Assembly: GCA_011391495.1 (NCBI GenBank)
Contig: JAABQK010000001.1
Coordinates: 62,001-126,000 of the forward strand
Source of the DNA: Hydrogenophaga sp.
Lineage (GTDB): Bacteria > Pseudomonadota > Gammaproteobacteria > Burkholderiales > Burkholderiaceae_C
Direction of reading: 5' to 3'
DNA: 64,000 nt
Shown here: positions 41,061 to 52,049 of the stretch, piece after piece
Numbering within the stretch: the first letter of the stretch is position 1
Layout: each line of letters opens with the position of its first letter
Made by a program: the position numbers and the translations under genes
The notes under the pieces: generated by a model
Databases searched by the model: none
Told to the model about the DNA's origin: nothing
The model's input: only the letters and a program-made list of their open reading frames with translations

Positions 41061-42461
41061 ATGTCAAAGGCCATGCGTCAGATGCCGGCAAGACCTGACA
41101 AAGGTGAGCCCGGGCGGATGGGCGTAGCGCAGGGTGAAGCCGTGCGTGATCTCATCAGCGACGAAGCCTACGGCCCGCCGAGTGAACACCCGGGCACAGG
41201 GTTGGCAAAGCAGCCGGCAGGCACTGGTGGCTTGCTGGAAGCGGCGCTGACGAGACAGAACCTGCAGACTGCGTGGAAGCGGGTCAAGGCCAACAAGGGC
41301 GCAGCCGGGGTGGACGGACTCGACATCGAGCAAACCGCCCAGGTGATTCGCACGAGCTGGTCTGATATCCGCCAGGCGCTGCTCAGGGGAAGCTACCGGC
41401 CCAGTCCGGTACGCAAGGTGATGATCCCCAAACCGGACGGGAGCCAGCGCGAGCTGGGCATCCCCACGGTGCTGGATCGGCTGATCCAGCAGGCACTGCT
41501 GCAAGTGCTGCAACCCCTGATCGATCCCACCTTCAGCGGACACAGCCACGGGTTTCGTCCGGGCCGGCGGGCGCACGACGCGGTCAAGGCCGCACGGGCG
41601 TACGTCCAGTCGGGCAAGCGCGTGGTGGTGGACGTGGACCTGGCGAAGTTCTTCGACCGGGTCAACCACGACATCCTGATCGACCGGGTGAGAAGGCGCA
41701 TCGACGATGCCGGAGTCATCCGGCTGATTCGTGCGTATCTGAACGCCGGGATCATGGATGGCGGGGTGGTGGTCGATCGACACCTGGGCACGCCGCAAGG
41801 TGGGCCGCTGAGTCCGTTGCTGGCCAACGTGCTGCTGGACGTTGTGGACAAGGCGCTGGAGGCGAGAGGCTACAGCTTCGCGCGCTACGCCGACGACTGC
41901 AACGTCTACGTGGGCAGCAGACGAGCCGGGGAGCGGGTGATGGCCTATCTCAGGAAGCTCTACGGCAGCTTGAAGCTTCAGATCAACGAAGCCAAGAGCG
42001 CGGTGGCCAGCGCCTTTGGGCGCAAGTTCCTGGGATATGAGTTGTGGGTGAACAAGGGCCAGGAAGTCAAATGTGCAGTGGCGAAGAAGGTGCTGGACCA
42101 CTTCAAGGCCCGGATCCAGCAACTCACGCGCCGCTCGGGCGGGTGCAGCATGGAGGAAACGGTAGAAAAGCTCAGGCCCTATGTGTTGGGATGGAAGACG
42201 TACTTTGGGCTGGCGCAAACGCCGGGAGTCTGGCGGGCGCTGGACGAATGGCTGCGCCACCGCCTGAGGGCAATCCAGCTCAAGCACTGGAAGCGGTCCA
42301 AGACGATCTATCGGGAACTCAAGGCGCTGGGGGCGGGCGAGAGTGTTGCGCGGCAGGTGGCGGTAAACAGCCGCCGCTGGTGGCGCAACAGCAACCGCCT
42401 GATCAAGACGACGCTCACCATCGCGTACTTCGATCGACTGGGAGTTCCACGACTGTCATGA
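41061..42461 (+). CDS. ltrA: Group II intron-encoded reverse transcriptase/maturase
   Basis: A 466-residue protein with the reverse transcriptase domains in order: RPSPVRKVMIPKPDG, TVLDRLIQQALLQVL, FRPGRRAHDAV, the aspartate motif VDVDLAKFFDRVNHD, GTPQGGPLSPLLANVLLD and the catalytic SFARYADD. A maturase (X) domain follows. No C-terminal HNH endonuclease is present, so mobility would rely on other DNA ends or replication forks. The ATG at 41061 has GAGG just before it. The frame is intact, so the element may be active. Confidence 0.93.
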   Translation: MSKAMRQMPARPDKGEPGRMGVAQGEAVRDLISDEAYGPPSEHPGTGLAKQPAGTGGLLEAALTRQNLQTAWKRVKANKGAAGVDGLDIEQTAQVIRTSWSDIRQALLRGSYRPSPVRKVMIPKPDGSQRELGIPTVLDRLIQQALLQVLQPLIDPTFSGHSHGFRPGRRAHDAVKAARAYVQSGKRVVVDVDLAKFFDRVNHDILIDRVRRRIDDAGVIRLIRAYLNAGIMDGGVVVDRHLGTPQGGPLSPLLANVLLDVVDKALEARGYSFARYADDCNVYVGSRRAGERVMAYLRKLYGSLKLQINEAKSAVASAFGRKFLGYELWVNKGQEVKCAVAKKVLDHFKARIQQLTRRSGGCSMEETVEKLRPYVLGWKTYFGLAQTPGVWRALDEWLRHRLRAIQLKHWKRSKTIYRELKALGAGESVARQVAVNSRRWWRNSNRLIKTTLTIAYFDRLGVPRLS

Positions 42462-42473
42462 CCTCAAGCTCTC

Positions 42474-42509
42474 GAACCGCCCGGTGCGGACCCGCATGCC
42501 GGGTGGTGT
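42474..42509 (+). other. Group II intron domain V
   Basis: A hairpin of 9 bp (ACCGCCCGG with CCGGGTGGT, one G-T), an upper TGCG/CGCA stem capped by GACC and a two-base bulge (TG) gives the usual 34-base-type catalytic helix. Domain VI and the branch region follow in GATAATGGGGGCCCCC-like sequence. Confidence 0.8.
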
Positions 42510-42589
42510 GGCAGGGGTGCTTCCGATAATGGGGGCCCCCTATGCCGATTCTCTGCACACGAGGTGCGCCAAGCGCGCCATGGTGGCTT

Positions 42590-43080
42590 TCAAGGTTGTG
42601 CCAGGTAATCTGTCCGGACCGCTTCCACCCGTTGGCGGTTCACGCCAAAGTCCTGTCGGCCCACGCGGCTCGCGCTGCGGACCTCAATCACGCCTCGCTC
42701 TGGGTTGAACCAGAACTCCACATCGTCCACAAACTTCAGCCAGCGGGTGTGGGCTTGGGCGTAGACGTAGTCGGACTTCCGCTCAATCACCGTCACACCG
42801 CTCATGCGCTTTAACACCGCGGACAGTTCTTGCAGCGAAGCCACTGGATCGCCACCTTTCAGCGGCAGGGGCTCTATGGATGCATAGTCCCGCTGCAGGT
42901 AGTCGCGATACAGCGCCGCCTGGCTGCTGACGCTGTTGGGGGTGCTGGAGGGTGGTTTGAGGCGCCCATTCTTGACGCCCAGGTCCGTGGGTTGCTGCCC
43001 TGCCAGGAAACCGGTCCGGGCCGCCACCAGAACGATGGTCACCACGCCCAGCAGGCTGTAGAGCAACACCCTGGCGGCTT

Positions 43081-43084
<4 letters not shown>
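42590..43084 (-). CDS. DUF1499 family membrane-anchored protein
   Basis: A 164-residue protein with one N-terminal membrane helix ([20 protein letters not shown]) and a DUF1499 domain ([65 protein letters not shown]). It starts with GTG that overlaps the stop of the HerA-like gene by 4 bases, so it is translated after it. Function is unknown. Confidence 0.88.
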
Positions 43085-44628
<1,544 letters not shown>

Positions 44629-44715
44629 GGGGTGTCCTTGGAAAGCAGGCAGACTGGAGAAACGTAAAATCGCGGGTTATTAGACCAAATTCTGGTCACA
44701 CAAAAGGACTCACTC

Positions 44716-45441
44716 GTGGCTGGACACAGCAAATGGGCCAACATTCAACACCGCAAGGGCCGTCAAGACGAAAAGCGGGGCAAGATCTGGACCCGCGTCA
44801 TTCGTGAAATCACCGTGGCCGCGCGCACCGGTGGCGGCGACCCGGCGATGAATCCCCGCCTACGCCTGGCGATCGACAAAGCCAAAGCGGCCAACATGCC
44901 GGCCGACCGCATCAAGTACAACGTGGACAAGGCCTCGGGTGCCTTGGAGGGCCAGGCGCTCGAAGAGATCCGCTACGAAGGCTACGGTATCGGTGGCGCG
45001 GCCATCATCGTGGACACCATGACGGACAACAAGGTGCGCACCGTGGCCGAGGTGCGCCACGCCTTCAGTAAGTACGGCGGCAACCTGGGCACCGATGGTT
45101 CGGTGGCATTCCAGTTCAAGCACTGCGGCCAGATCATCTTTGCCCCAGGCACCAGCGAGGACAAGGTCATGGAGGTGGCGCTGGAAGCCGGTGCCGAAGA
45201 CGTGATCACCGGCGACGACGGTGCCATCGAGGTGCTGACCGCCTACACGGACTTCGAAGCCGTCAAGAACGCGCTGGAAGCGGCTGGCCTCAAGCCCGAA
45301 GTGGCCGAAGTCACCATGCGTCCGGAAAACACCATTGAGCTCACTGGAGAAGACGCCGTCCGCATGCAGAAACTGCTGGATGTGCTCGAAGACCTGGACG
45401 ACGTGCAGGACGTGTTCCACAACGCCGAGATATCCGAATGA
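44716..45441 (+). CDS. yebC: YebC/PmpR-family regulator or translation factor
   Basis: A 241-residue protein that starts with GTG ([25 protein letters not shown]), the hallmark of the family. Segments [24 protein letters not shown] and [21 protein letters not shown] follow. The family was described as DNA-binding regulators and more recently linked to relief of ribosome stalling at proline runs. It overlaps purD by 4 bases, so both are expressed together. A TAAAAT box (44665-44670) and an inverted GACCA/TGGTC (44683-44697) lie upstream. Confidence 0.96.
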   Translation: MAGHSKWANIQHRKGRQDEKRGKIWTRVIREITVAARTGGGDPAMNPRLRLAIDKAKAANMPADRIKYNVDKASGALEGQALEEIRYEGYGIGGAAIIVDTMTDNKVRTVAEVRHAFSKYGGNLGTDGSVAFQFKHCGQIIFAPGTSEDKVMEVALEAGAEDVITGDDGAIEVLTAYTDFEAVKNALEAAGLKPEVAEVTMRPENTIELTGEDAVRMQKLLDVLEDLDDVQDVFHNAEISE

Positions 45442-46715
45442 AAGTTCTGGTCATTGGCGGCGGTGGCCGCGAGCATGCGCTGGCATGGAAACTGAAACAG
45501 TCCGAAGGCGTGAACCAGGTGTTTGTGGCGCCGGGCAATGCCGGTACCGCCCGCGATCCGCAGCTGACCAACCTGCCGGTGACCGACAAGGTGGCTTTGC
45601 GTGCATGGGCGCAGGCGCAGGACATCGCGATCACCGTGGTCGGCCCCGAGGCACCGCTGGCAGACGGCGTGGTGGACGAATTCCGCGCCCATGGCCTGCC
45701 GATCTTCGGCCCCACGAAAGCCGCTGCGCAACTGGAAAGCTCCAAGGCCTTTTCCAAGGCGTTCATGCAGCGCCATGGCATTCCCACCGCGGAATACCGA
45801 ACCTTCACCGACCCGGTCCTGGCCCACGCTCACGTGGACGTCAAGGGCGCACCCATCGTCATCAAGGCCGATGGCCTGGCCGCGGGCAAGGGCGTGGTCG
45901 TGGCCATGACGCTGGCCGAGGCGCACGAGGCCATCGACTTCATGTTGCTGGACAACGCGCTGGGCGTGTCGCATAACGAAGGGGGTGCGCGTGTGGTGAT
46001 TGAAGAGTTCCTCACCGGTGAGGAGGCCAGCTTCATCGTGCTGTGTGACGGGGTCAACGCCCTGGCACTGGCGACCAGCCAGGACCACAAGCGACTGCTT
46101 GATGCGGACCAGGGACCGAACACCGGCGGCATGGGCGCTTACTCGCCTGCGCCCGTGGTCACGCCTGCGGTGCACGAGCGTGCCATGAACGAGGTGATCC
46201 TCCCGACGCTGCGCGGCATGGCCGCCGACGGTATCCCCTACACCGGCTTCCTGTATGCCGGCCTCATGATCACGCCCGACGGCCGGGTCAAGACGCTGGA
46301 GTTCAACTGCCGCATGGGCGACCCCGAAACCCAGCCCATCCTGATGCGCCTCAAAAGCAATCTGGCACAGGTGCTGCTGGCCGCGACGCGCGCCGAACTC
46401 GACCGGATCACGCTGGAGTGGGACCCGCGGGTGGCACTGGGTGTGGTGCTGGCCGCAGCCGGCTATCCGCTCAACCCGCGCAAGGGCGACCTCATCACCG
46501 GATTGCCGGCCGATACATCGGACGCCATGGTGTTCCACGCCGGCACCAGCGTCGGTGACCAGGGCGAGAACCTGGTCTCTGGAGGTCGGGTGCTGTGCGT
46601 GACCGCGCTGGCTGACACCGTGGCACAGGCGCAGCGCAAGGCCTATGGTGTGATCGACGGCATCCATTTCGATGGCATGCAGTACCGCCGCGACATCGGC
46701 TACCGCGCGCTGTGA
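45438..46715 (+). CDS. purD: Phosphoribosylamine-glycine ligase
   Basis: A 425-residue ATP-grasp enzyme of purine synthesis that joins phosphoribosylamine and glycine. Family segments are [71 protein letters not shown] and [14 protein letters not shown]. Length fits the family. Translation is coupled to yebC by an ATGA overlap. Confidence 0.98.
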   Translation: MKVLVIGGGGREHALAWKLKQSEGVNQVFVAPGNAGTARDPQLTNLPVTDKVALRAWAQAQDIAITVVGPEAPLADGVVDEFRAHGLPIFGPTKAAAQLESSKAFSKAFMQRHGIPTAEYRTFTDPVLAHAHVDVKGAPIVIKADGLAAGKGVVVAMTLAEAHEAIDFMLLDNALGVSHNEGGARVVIEEFLTGEEASFIVLCDGVNALALATSQDHKRLLDADQGPNTGGMGAYSPAPVVTPAVHERAMNEVILPTLRGMAADGIPYTGFLYAGLMITPDGRVKTLEFNCRMGDPETQPILMRLKSNLAQVLLAATRAELDRITLEWDPRVALGVVLAAAGYPLNPRKGDLITGLPADTSDAMVFHAGTSVGDQGENLVSGGRVLCVTALADTVAQAQRKAYGVIDGIHFDGMQYRRDIGYRAL

Positions 46716-46779
46716 GGCACAGCCTCGCTCCGAGCTGACTGGCCTGAGCACCCGCTGGCCGCACACGAACCTCTCCCCC

Positions 46780-47694
46780 ATGAGCAAACAGACGCACAAC
46801 GTTCGCGACTACCTGTCCGATCTGCAGGAGCGCATCACCTCCACCGTCGCCCTGGTTGATGGCGCGGCTTTCCTGGTGGACAAATGGAAGAAGCCTGCCG
46901 GTGAAACCCTGCAGGGTGAAGGCATCACGCAGATCCTGGAAGGCGGGGCCGTGTTCGAGCGCGCCGGCTGCGGTTTTTCGCACGTCAAGGGCCCGCGCCT
47001 GCCGCCCTCGGCCACGCAGCACCGGCCCGAACTTTCGGGGGCTCCGTTCGAAGCCATGGGTGTTTCGCTGGTGTTCCACCCGCGCAACCCCTACGTTCCG
47101 ACCGTGCACATGAACGTGCGCATGATCGCCGCCACGCCCGCCCAGGGCGATGCCGTGTGCTGGTTCGGTGGCGGCATGGACCTCACGCCGTACTACGGCT
47201 TCGAGGAAGATGCCGTGCATTTCCACACCACCTGCAGGAATGCGCTCGATCCCTTTGGCGTCGACAAGTACCCGCGCTTCAAGACCTGGTGCGACGAGTA
47301 CTTCTACCTCAAGCACCGTGACGAACAGCGTGGCATCGGGGGCGTGTTCTTTGACGACTTTTCCGAACTGGGATTTGACGGCAGCTTTGCCATGCTGCGA
47401 TCGGTGGGCGATGCGTTCCTCGACGCCTATCTGCCGATCGTGGATCGGCGCAAGGCCATGCCCTACGGAGAGCGTGAGCGCGGCTTCCAGCTCTACCGGC
47501 GCGGGCGCTACGTGGAGTTCAACCTGGTCTGGGACCGTGGCACGCACTTTGGCCTGCAGTCGGGTGGGCGCAGCGAATCCATTCTGCTGTCCATGCCGCC
47601 CCTGGTGAGCTGGTCCTACAACCGGACCACGCAGAAAGGCACTCCAGAGCACCGCTTGTACCAGGATTTCCTGGTGCGTAAGGACTGGATCTGA
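46780..47694 (+). CDS. hemF: Oxygen-dependent coproporphyrinogen III oxidase
   Basis: A 304-residue enzyme that makes protoporphyrinogen IX from coproporphyrinogen III with O2. Family segments are [48 protein letters not shown] and [21 protein letters not shown]. The ATG at 46780 begins the conserved region; the reading frame is open further upstream over the purD end but that part looks non-coding. It overlaps nadD by one base (TGATG). Confidence 0.97.
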   Translation: MSKQTHNVRDYLSDLQERITSTVALVDGAAFLVDKWKKPAGETLQGEGITQILEGGAVFERAGCGFSHVKGPRLPPSATQHRPELSGAPFEAMGVSLVFHPRNPYVPTVHMNVRMIAATPAQGDAVCWFGGGMDLTPYYGFEEDAVHFHTTCRNALDPFGVDKYPRFKTWCDEYFYLKHRDEQRGIGGVFFDDFSELGFDGSFAMLRSVGDAFLDAYLPIVDRRKAMPYGERERGFQLYRRGRYVEFNLVWDRGTHFGLQSGGRSESILLSMPPLVSWSYNRTTQKGTPEHRLYQDFLVRKDWI

Positions 47695-48380
47695 TGACGG
47701 ACGCGCACCGTCCGGGTGCCGAGGTGAGCGAGGCGGCGCCCAGCAGCGCGAGGCACTTGCGCGTGGGGATGTTCGGTGGCGCATTCGATCCCCCCCACTG
47801 GGCGCACCGCGCGCTGGCCGAGGCCGCGCTGGCGCAGCTTGGCCTTGACGTGCTGCACATCCTGCCCACGGGCCTGGCGTGGCACAAATCGCGCGTCCTG
47901 TCTCCCGCTGAACACCGTCTGGCCATGTGCCAGCTGGCTTTTGGCGACCTGCCCAACATCCGCATCGATGCGCGCGAAATGCAGCGTGAGGGCCCCAGCT
48001 ACACCGCTGACACCTTGCGCGAACTGGCCGCTGAATACCCAGGTGCGCAGCTCTTTCTGGTACTGGGAGCAGATCAGCTCTTGGCCTTCAAGAGCTGGAT
48101 CCGCTGGCCGGAAGTGCTCCAACAGGCCAAGCTGGCCGTGGCCAACCGCGCGACCAATATCGGCGCCGACGCCGCACCCGATCAGGACCAGGAAATGGAC
48201 CTGTCGGGCATCGACCTGCCGTTTGAGCGGCTGGCGATGCCGCTGAAGAACATCAGTGCCAGCGCCGTGCGCGCCCGCTTCGAACAACCGGTGAGCCGCA
48301 GTGGCTCGCTGGAGGTTCTGGTGCCCGAGGCCGTCGCAGGCTATATTTCACTCCATCATCTTTACCAGAATCCTTCATGA
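47694..48380 (+). CDS. nadD: Nicotinate-nucleotide adenylyltransferase
   Basis: A 228-residue enzyme of NAD synthesis. The nucleotide-binding motif is GMFGGAFDPPHWAH (with HxxH-like start), then FLVLGADQLLAF and the C-terminal ISASAVRARF. An N-terminal extension of about 20 residues precedes the motif and could be shorter with a later start. It lies between hemF and rsfS with 1- and 4-base overlaps, the common order in Proteobacteria for nadD-rsfS-rlmH. Confidence 0.96.
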   Translation: MTDAHRPGAEVSEAAPSSARHLRVGMFGGAFDPPHWAHRALAEAALAQLGLDVLHILPTGLAWHKSRVLSPAEHRLAMCQLAFGDLPNIRIDAREMQREGPSYTADTLRELAAEYPGAQLFLVLGADQLLAFKSWIRWPEVLQQAKLAVANRATNIGADAAPDQDQEMDLSGIDLPFERLAMPLKNISASAVRARFEQPVSRSGSLEVLVPEAVAGYISLHHLYQNPS

Positions 48381-49153
48381 CCAGCGAAACCACAGCCAAA
48401 AAAGACGTCCAGCGACTCCAGCGTGCCATTGTTGATGGCCTTGAGGATGTCAAGGCACAGGAGATCGTGGTCTTCAATACTGAACAACTGTCACCCCTGT
48501 TTGAGCGGGTGATCATCGCCAGCGGCACGTCCAACCGCCAGACCAAGGCGCTGGCTGCCAGCGTGCGGGACAAGGTGCGGGAAGCCGGCTTTGACAAACC
48601 CCGCATCGAAGGCGAAGACAACGGCGAATGGATCATCGTGGACTGCGGTGCGGCCGTGGCGCATGTGATGCAGCCGGTGATCCGGCAGTACTACCGGCTC
48701 GAAGAAATCTGGGGTGCGACGCCCGTGCGGCTGAAACATGGCGCGGCCAAGCCGGTGCAGGCGGGAGCCAAGCCAGCCGCCAAAGCCAGCCGCAAGAAGG
48801 CTGTCAAGGCGGTGGCCCCGGTCGAGGCCAAAGCCGTGGCGCGCACCGCGGCTCGGTCGGCCGCCAAAACCGCTGTTGCCGCACCATCCAAGGCGCCTGC
48901 ACGGGCCGCTGCCAAGAGCGCCAGCAAGACGCCGGCCAAGTCGGCTGGTACGGCGGCTCGCAAAACCGCTGACAGCAAGCCCAAGGCCGCGTTGAAGACC
49001 GTGGTGGTCAAGCCCAAGAGCCCTTCACGGCCTGCGACCAAGACGGCCGCCAAGCCGGCAGCAAAGAGCGGCGCCAAGGTGGCGGCAAAGACCGGTGCCA
49101 AGAAGCCTGCAGCCAAGTCGGTGGCCAAACCCGCGCCCAAGAAAAAGGCATGA
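48377..49153 (+). CDS. rsfS: Ribosomal silencing factor RsfS with a long Lys/Ala-rich tail
   Basis: Residues 1-120 are RsfS ([50 protein letters not shown]), which binds ribosomal protein L14 and blocks subunit joining when nutrients run low. The rest (about 121-258) is an unusual tail of Lys, Ala, Pro, Ser and Thr like histone H1 or AlgP, with repeated AAK and PAKS-type units. RsfS is normally 105-120 residues. The tail is in frame, with no break, and the rlmH start overlaps its stop by 4 bases, so it is real coding sequence. Confidence 0.95.
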   Translation: MTSETTAKKDVQRLQRAIVDGLEDVKAQEIVVFNTEQLSPLFERVIIASGTSNRQTKALAASVRDKVREAGFDKPRIEGEDNGEWIIVDCGAAVAHVMQPVIRQYYRLEEIWGATPVRLKHGAAKPVQAGAKPAAKASRKKAVKAVAPVEAKAVARTAARSAAKTAVAAPSKAPARAAAKSASKTPAKSAGTAARKTADSKPKAALKTVVVKPKSPSRPATKTAAKPAAKSGAKVAAKTGAKKPAAKSVAKPAPKKKA

Positions 49154-49617
49154 AGCTGGTGATCGTCGCGGTCGGGCAGCGCATGCCCGACTGGGCTCAC
49201 ACGGCCTACGACGATTACGCCAAGCGTTTCCCACCCGAGCTGCGGGTGGAACTCAAGACCGTCAAGACCGAGCCACGCGGCTCAAAAACCACGGAGACCC
49301 TGCTGGCAGCCGAGCGCGAGCGCATCCAGGCGGTGCTGCCGCGTGGCTGCCGGGTGGTGGTGCTGGACGAACGTGGCACGGCGCTGACCACCAAGGCCCT
49401 GGCTCAGCAGCTTCAGCAGTGGCAGCTGGGTGGCGATGACGTGGCGCTGGTGATTGGTGGTCCCGATGGATTGGATCCGGCGTTCCGGGCCGAGGCCCAC
49501 CAGCGTGTTCGCCTGTCCGATCTCACCTTGCCCCATGCCATGGTGCGGGTGCTGCTGATCGAGCAGTTGTACCGGGCGTGGTCGGTCAACGCCGGTCACC
49601 CCTATCACCGTGAGTGA
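49150..49617 (+). CDS. rlmH: 23S rRNA (pseudouridine1915-N3)-methyltransferase
   Basis: A 155-residue SPOUT-type methyltransferase. Family segments are [61 protein letters not shown] and the C-terminal [34 protein letters not shown], which is almost invariant. It uses S-adenosylmethionine on 70S ribosomes. Translation is coupled to rsfS. Confidence 0.98.
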   Translation: MKLVIVAVGQRMPDWAHTAYDDYAKRFPPELRVELKTVKTEPRGSKTTETLLAAERERIQAVLPRGCRVVVLDERGTALTTKALAQQLQQWQLGGDDVALVIGGPDGLDPAFRAEAHQRVRLSDLTLPHAMVRVLLIEQLYRAWSVNAGHPYHRE

Positions 49618-49759
49618 TTTCTCGCCTGTTCTCATCGATCTCCTGGCGCCTGTTTGCGCGCTGCTTGAGCACCGTTTGCAGCCAGATACCGTGCCTGGCC
49701 TGGCCTGGCCTGATCTGAACACGACATCGTCAACTGCTTCCAGCCCTCAGGCTCCTTCC

Positions 49760-50395
49760 ATGCCCGATCAAGAAGTGCCAACCCCCTTCATTTACCTTGC
49801 GTCACAAAGTCCGCGCCGTCTGCAGCTGCTGGAGCAGTGGGGCGTGCAGTGTGAACTGTTGCTGCCAGACGCCGACGAGGACGCCGAGGCGCTGGAAACC
49901 GTGTTGTCGGGCGAGACGCCTGCGGCCTACGTCAGCCGGGTGACGAGGCTCAAGCTGGAGGCTTCTCTGGAGCGGCTCGGGCGCCGCGGTCTGCCGCCGG
50001 CACCGGTGCTGTGTGCCGACACCACGGTGGCGCTGGGGCGCCGCATTCTGGGCAAGCCGGCGAACGCTGATGAGGCCTGCGCGATGTTGTCCGAGTTGTC
50101 GGGTCGGCGTCACCGCGTGCTGACCGCCGTGGCGGTAGGCCAGGCCAGCACGGGTGGTGAACAACGCTGGGAGGCGATCTCCACCTCGTGGGTGGCTTTC
50201 GCGTCGCTCTCGGCGGCACAAATCCGCCGCTATGCCGACAGCGGCGAGCCCATGGGCAAGGCGGGTGCCTATGCGATCCAGGGACGCGCAGCGCTCTGGA
50301 CCCGCCACATCAGTGGCAGTTATTCGGGCATCATGGGTTTGCCCGCATACGAGACCGCGCAGGTGCTGGGCGCAGCCGGCGTCCACCTGGTCTGA
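49760..50395 (+). CDS. maf: Maf-like nucleotide pyrophosphatase (dTTP/UTP type)
   Basis: A 211-residue house-cleaning enzyme that hydrolyses non-canonical or modified nucleotides. Segments are IYLASQSPRRLQLLEQWG, CADTTVALGRRILGKP and DSGEPMGKAGAYAIQG. The ATG at 49760 gives the usual length; the open frame back to 49610 overlaps rlmH and adds a low-complexity region. It lies between rlmH and rng, as in many Betaproteobacteria. Confidence 0.93.
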   Translation: MPDQEVPTPFIYLASQSPRRLQLLEQWGVQCELLLPDADEDAEALETVLSGETPAAYVSRVTRLKLEASLERLGRRGLPPAPVLCADTTVALGRRILGKPANADEACAMLSELSGRRHRVLTAVAVGQASTGGEQRWEAISTSWVAFASLSAAQIRRYADSGEPMGKAGAYAIQGRAALWTRHISGSYSGIMGLPAYETAQVLGAAGVHLV

Positions 50396-50431
50396 GCGTC
50401 CCGATTCGAACAACGAGAGACAGCAGCTTCC

Positions 50432-52006
50432 ATGACCCAGGACATTTTGATCAATTGGGCTCCTCAGGAAACCCGGGTGGCGGTGGTGGAGCAGGGGGCC
50501 GTACAGGAAGTGCACCTGGAGCGCACCCTGGAACGTGGACTGGTGGGCAATATCTACCTGGGCAAGGTCGCAAGGGTGCTGCCCGGCATGCAGTCGGCTT
50601 TCATCGACATCGGGCTGGACCGTGCGGCGTTCCTGCACGTGGCCGATCTGATGCCCAATATCGCGGCCAAGCACGCGGCGCCGCGCGATCGCAGTCAGGC
50701 CGCGGCGAGAGCAGAGGCCCTGTCGCCTTCCTCGCCGGTGCAGCCTGCAAACGGCAGCAACGGTGGCGCACGGGTGCTCACGCCCGACCCGGTGTTGCCC
50801 ATTGAGCGGCAGATTTTTGAAGGCCAGGCCCTGATGGTTCAGGTGCTCAAGGACCCGATCGGGACCAAGGGCGCCCGGCTGACGGCGCAGATCAGCATCG
50901 CCGGGCGCCTGCTCGTGTTCCTGCCGCAGGACAACCATATCGGCGTCTCGCAGAAGATTCCCCCCGTCCAGCGCGACGCCTTGCGGCAGCGTCTGATGCG
51001 CCTGACCGCAACGGCGGATGGCAGCGCGGCCGGCGGATTCATCCTGCGCACCAACGCCGAGGATGCGAGCGACGAAGAGCTCATCGAGGACACCGCGTAC
51101 CTGCGCAAGACCTGGCAACGCATCAAAGAGGCGGGTACCCGCCAGCCTGCGGCCTCGCTGCTGCACGAAGACCTGAACCTGATGCAGCGTGTGCTGCGCG
51201 ATCTGGTGGGAGCACAGACGCAGTCGATCCGCATCGACTCGCGCGAGCAGCATGGCCTGCTGCTGGCTTTTGCGGCCGAATTCATGCCCGACACGGTGAG
51301 CAAGCTGCAGCATTACAGCGGTGAACGGCCGATCTTTGACCTGTTCAATGTGGACGAGGACATCGTGCGCGCGCTCAGCCGCCGGGTCGATCTCAAGTCC
51401 GGCGGTTATCTCGTGATCGACCAGACCGAGGCGCTGACCACGGTGGACGTGAACACGGGTGGCTTTGTCGGAGCGCGCAACTTCGATGACACGGTGTTTC
51501 GCACCAACCTGGAGGCCGCCCAGACCATTGCCCGGCAACTGCGCCTGCGCAACCTGGGCGGGATTGTCATCGTGGACTTCATCGACATGGTGCGTGAAGA
51601 CCACCGGGATGCCGTGCTGACCGAGTTCCGCAAGCAGCTCGCACGCGACCGGGTCAAGACGATGACCGGCTGTTTCTCCCAGCTCGGGCTGGTGGAGATG
51701 ACGCGCAAGCGCACCCGCGAATCGCTGGCGCACATGCTCAGCGAGCCCTGCGAAGCCTGCAGCGGCAAGGGCGTGGTGAAAACGGCGCGCAGCGTGTGCT
51801 ACGACATCCTGCGAGAAATCCTGCGCGAGGCACGGGCCTTCAACCCGCGCGAGTTTCGCGTCGTGGCCTCGCCGAAGGTGGTGGAACTGTTTCTGGACGA
51901 GGAAAGCCAGCATCTCGCCGGCTTGAGTGACTTCATCGGCAAGCCGATCTCGCTGCAGGCGGAAAGCTCCATGACGCAGGAGCAGTACGACATCGTGTTG
52001 CTCTGA
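50432..52006 (+). CDS. rng: Ribonuclease G
   Basis: A 524-residue endoribonuclease for 16S rRNA 5' maturation and mRNA decay. The N-terminal S1 domain (GLVGNIYLGKVARVLPGMQSAFIDIGLDRAAFLHVADL) has an insert of about 50 polar residues (positions about 78-125). The catalytic segment is VDVNTGGFVGARNFDDTVFRTNLEAAQTIARQLRLRNLGGIVIVDFIDM with the metal-binding aspartates. The zinc link is CEACSGKG. It ends 44 bp before the opposing msbA. Confidence 0.96.
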   Translation: MTQDILINWAPQETRVAVVEQGAVQEVHLERTLERGLVGNIYLGKVARVLPGMQSAFIDIGLDRAAFLHVADLMPNIAAKHAAPRDRSQAAARAEALSPSSPVQPANGSNGGARVLTPDPVLPIERQIFEGQALMVQVLKDPIGTKGARLTAQISIAGRLLVFLPQDNHIGVSQKIPPVQRDALRQRLMRLTATADGSAAGGFILRTNAEDASDEELIEDTAYLRKTWQRIKEAGTRQPAASLLHEDLNLMQRVLRDLVGAQTQSIRIDSREQHGLLLAFAAEFMPDTVSKLQHYSGERPIFDLFNVDEDIVRALSRRVDLKSGGYLVIDQTEALTTVDVNTGGFVGARNFDDTVFRTNLEAAQTIARQLRLRNLGGIVIVDFIDMVREDHRDAVLTEFRKQLARDRVKTMTGCFSQLGLVEMTRKRTRESLAHMLSEPCEACSGKGVVKTARSVCYDILREILREARAFNPREFRVVASPKVVELFLDEESQHLAGLSDFIGKPISLQAESSMTQEQYDIVLL

Positions 52007-52049
52007 GAGGCATTCGGCCCCTGTCCGGTGTCCCGCGCCGGATGGGGGC

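Larger units (their letters stand above)
40654..42549 (+). mobile_element. Group II intron, class C-like, full length
   Basis: The 5' end is GTGCGCCCAGC, with GTGCGCCC pairing with GGGCGCAC; the 3' end is near CCTATGCCGAT, so the last base is uncertain by one or two. The RNA part covers about 400 bases before the intron-encoded protein, with domains V and VI after it. Domain V is at about 42474-42509. The insertion directly behind a terminator hairpin and the protein lacking an endonuclease domain fit bacterial class C introns. It is complete and not interrupting any gene. Confidence 0.88.

Noticed and set aside
41061-42461. Reverse transcriptase as part of a retron, DGR or defence system
   Set aside because: The maturase domain, domain V and the 5' GTGCG end identify a group II intron; no retron RNA or variable repeat is seen.
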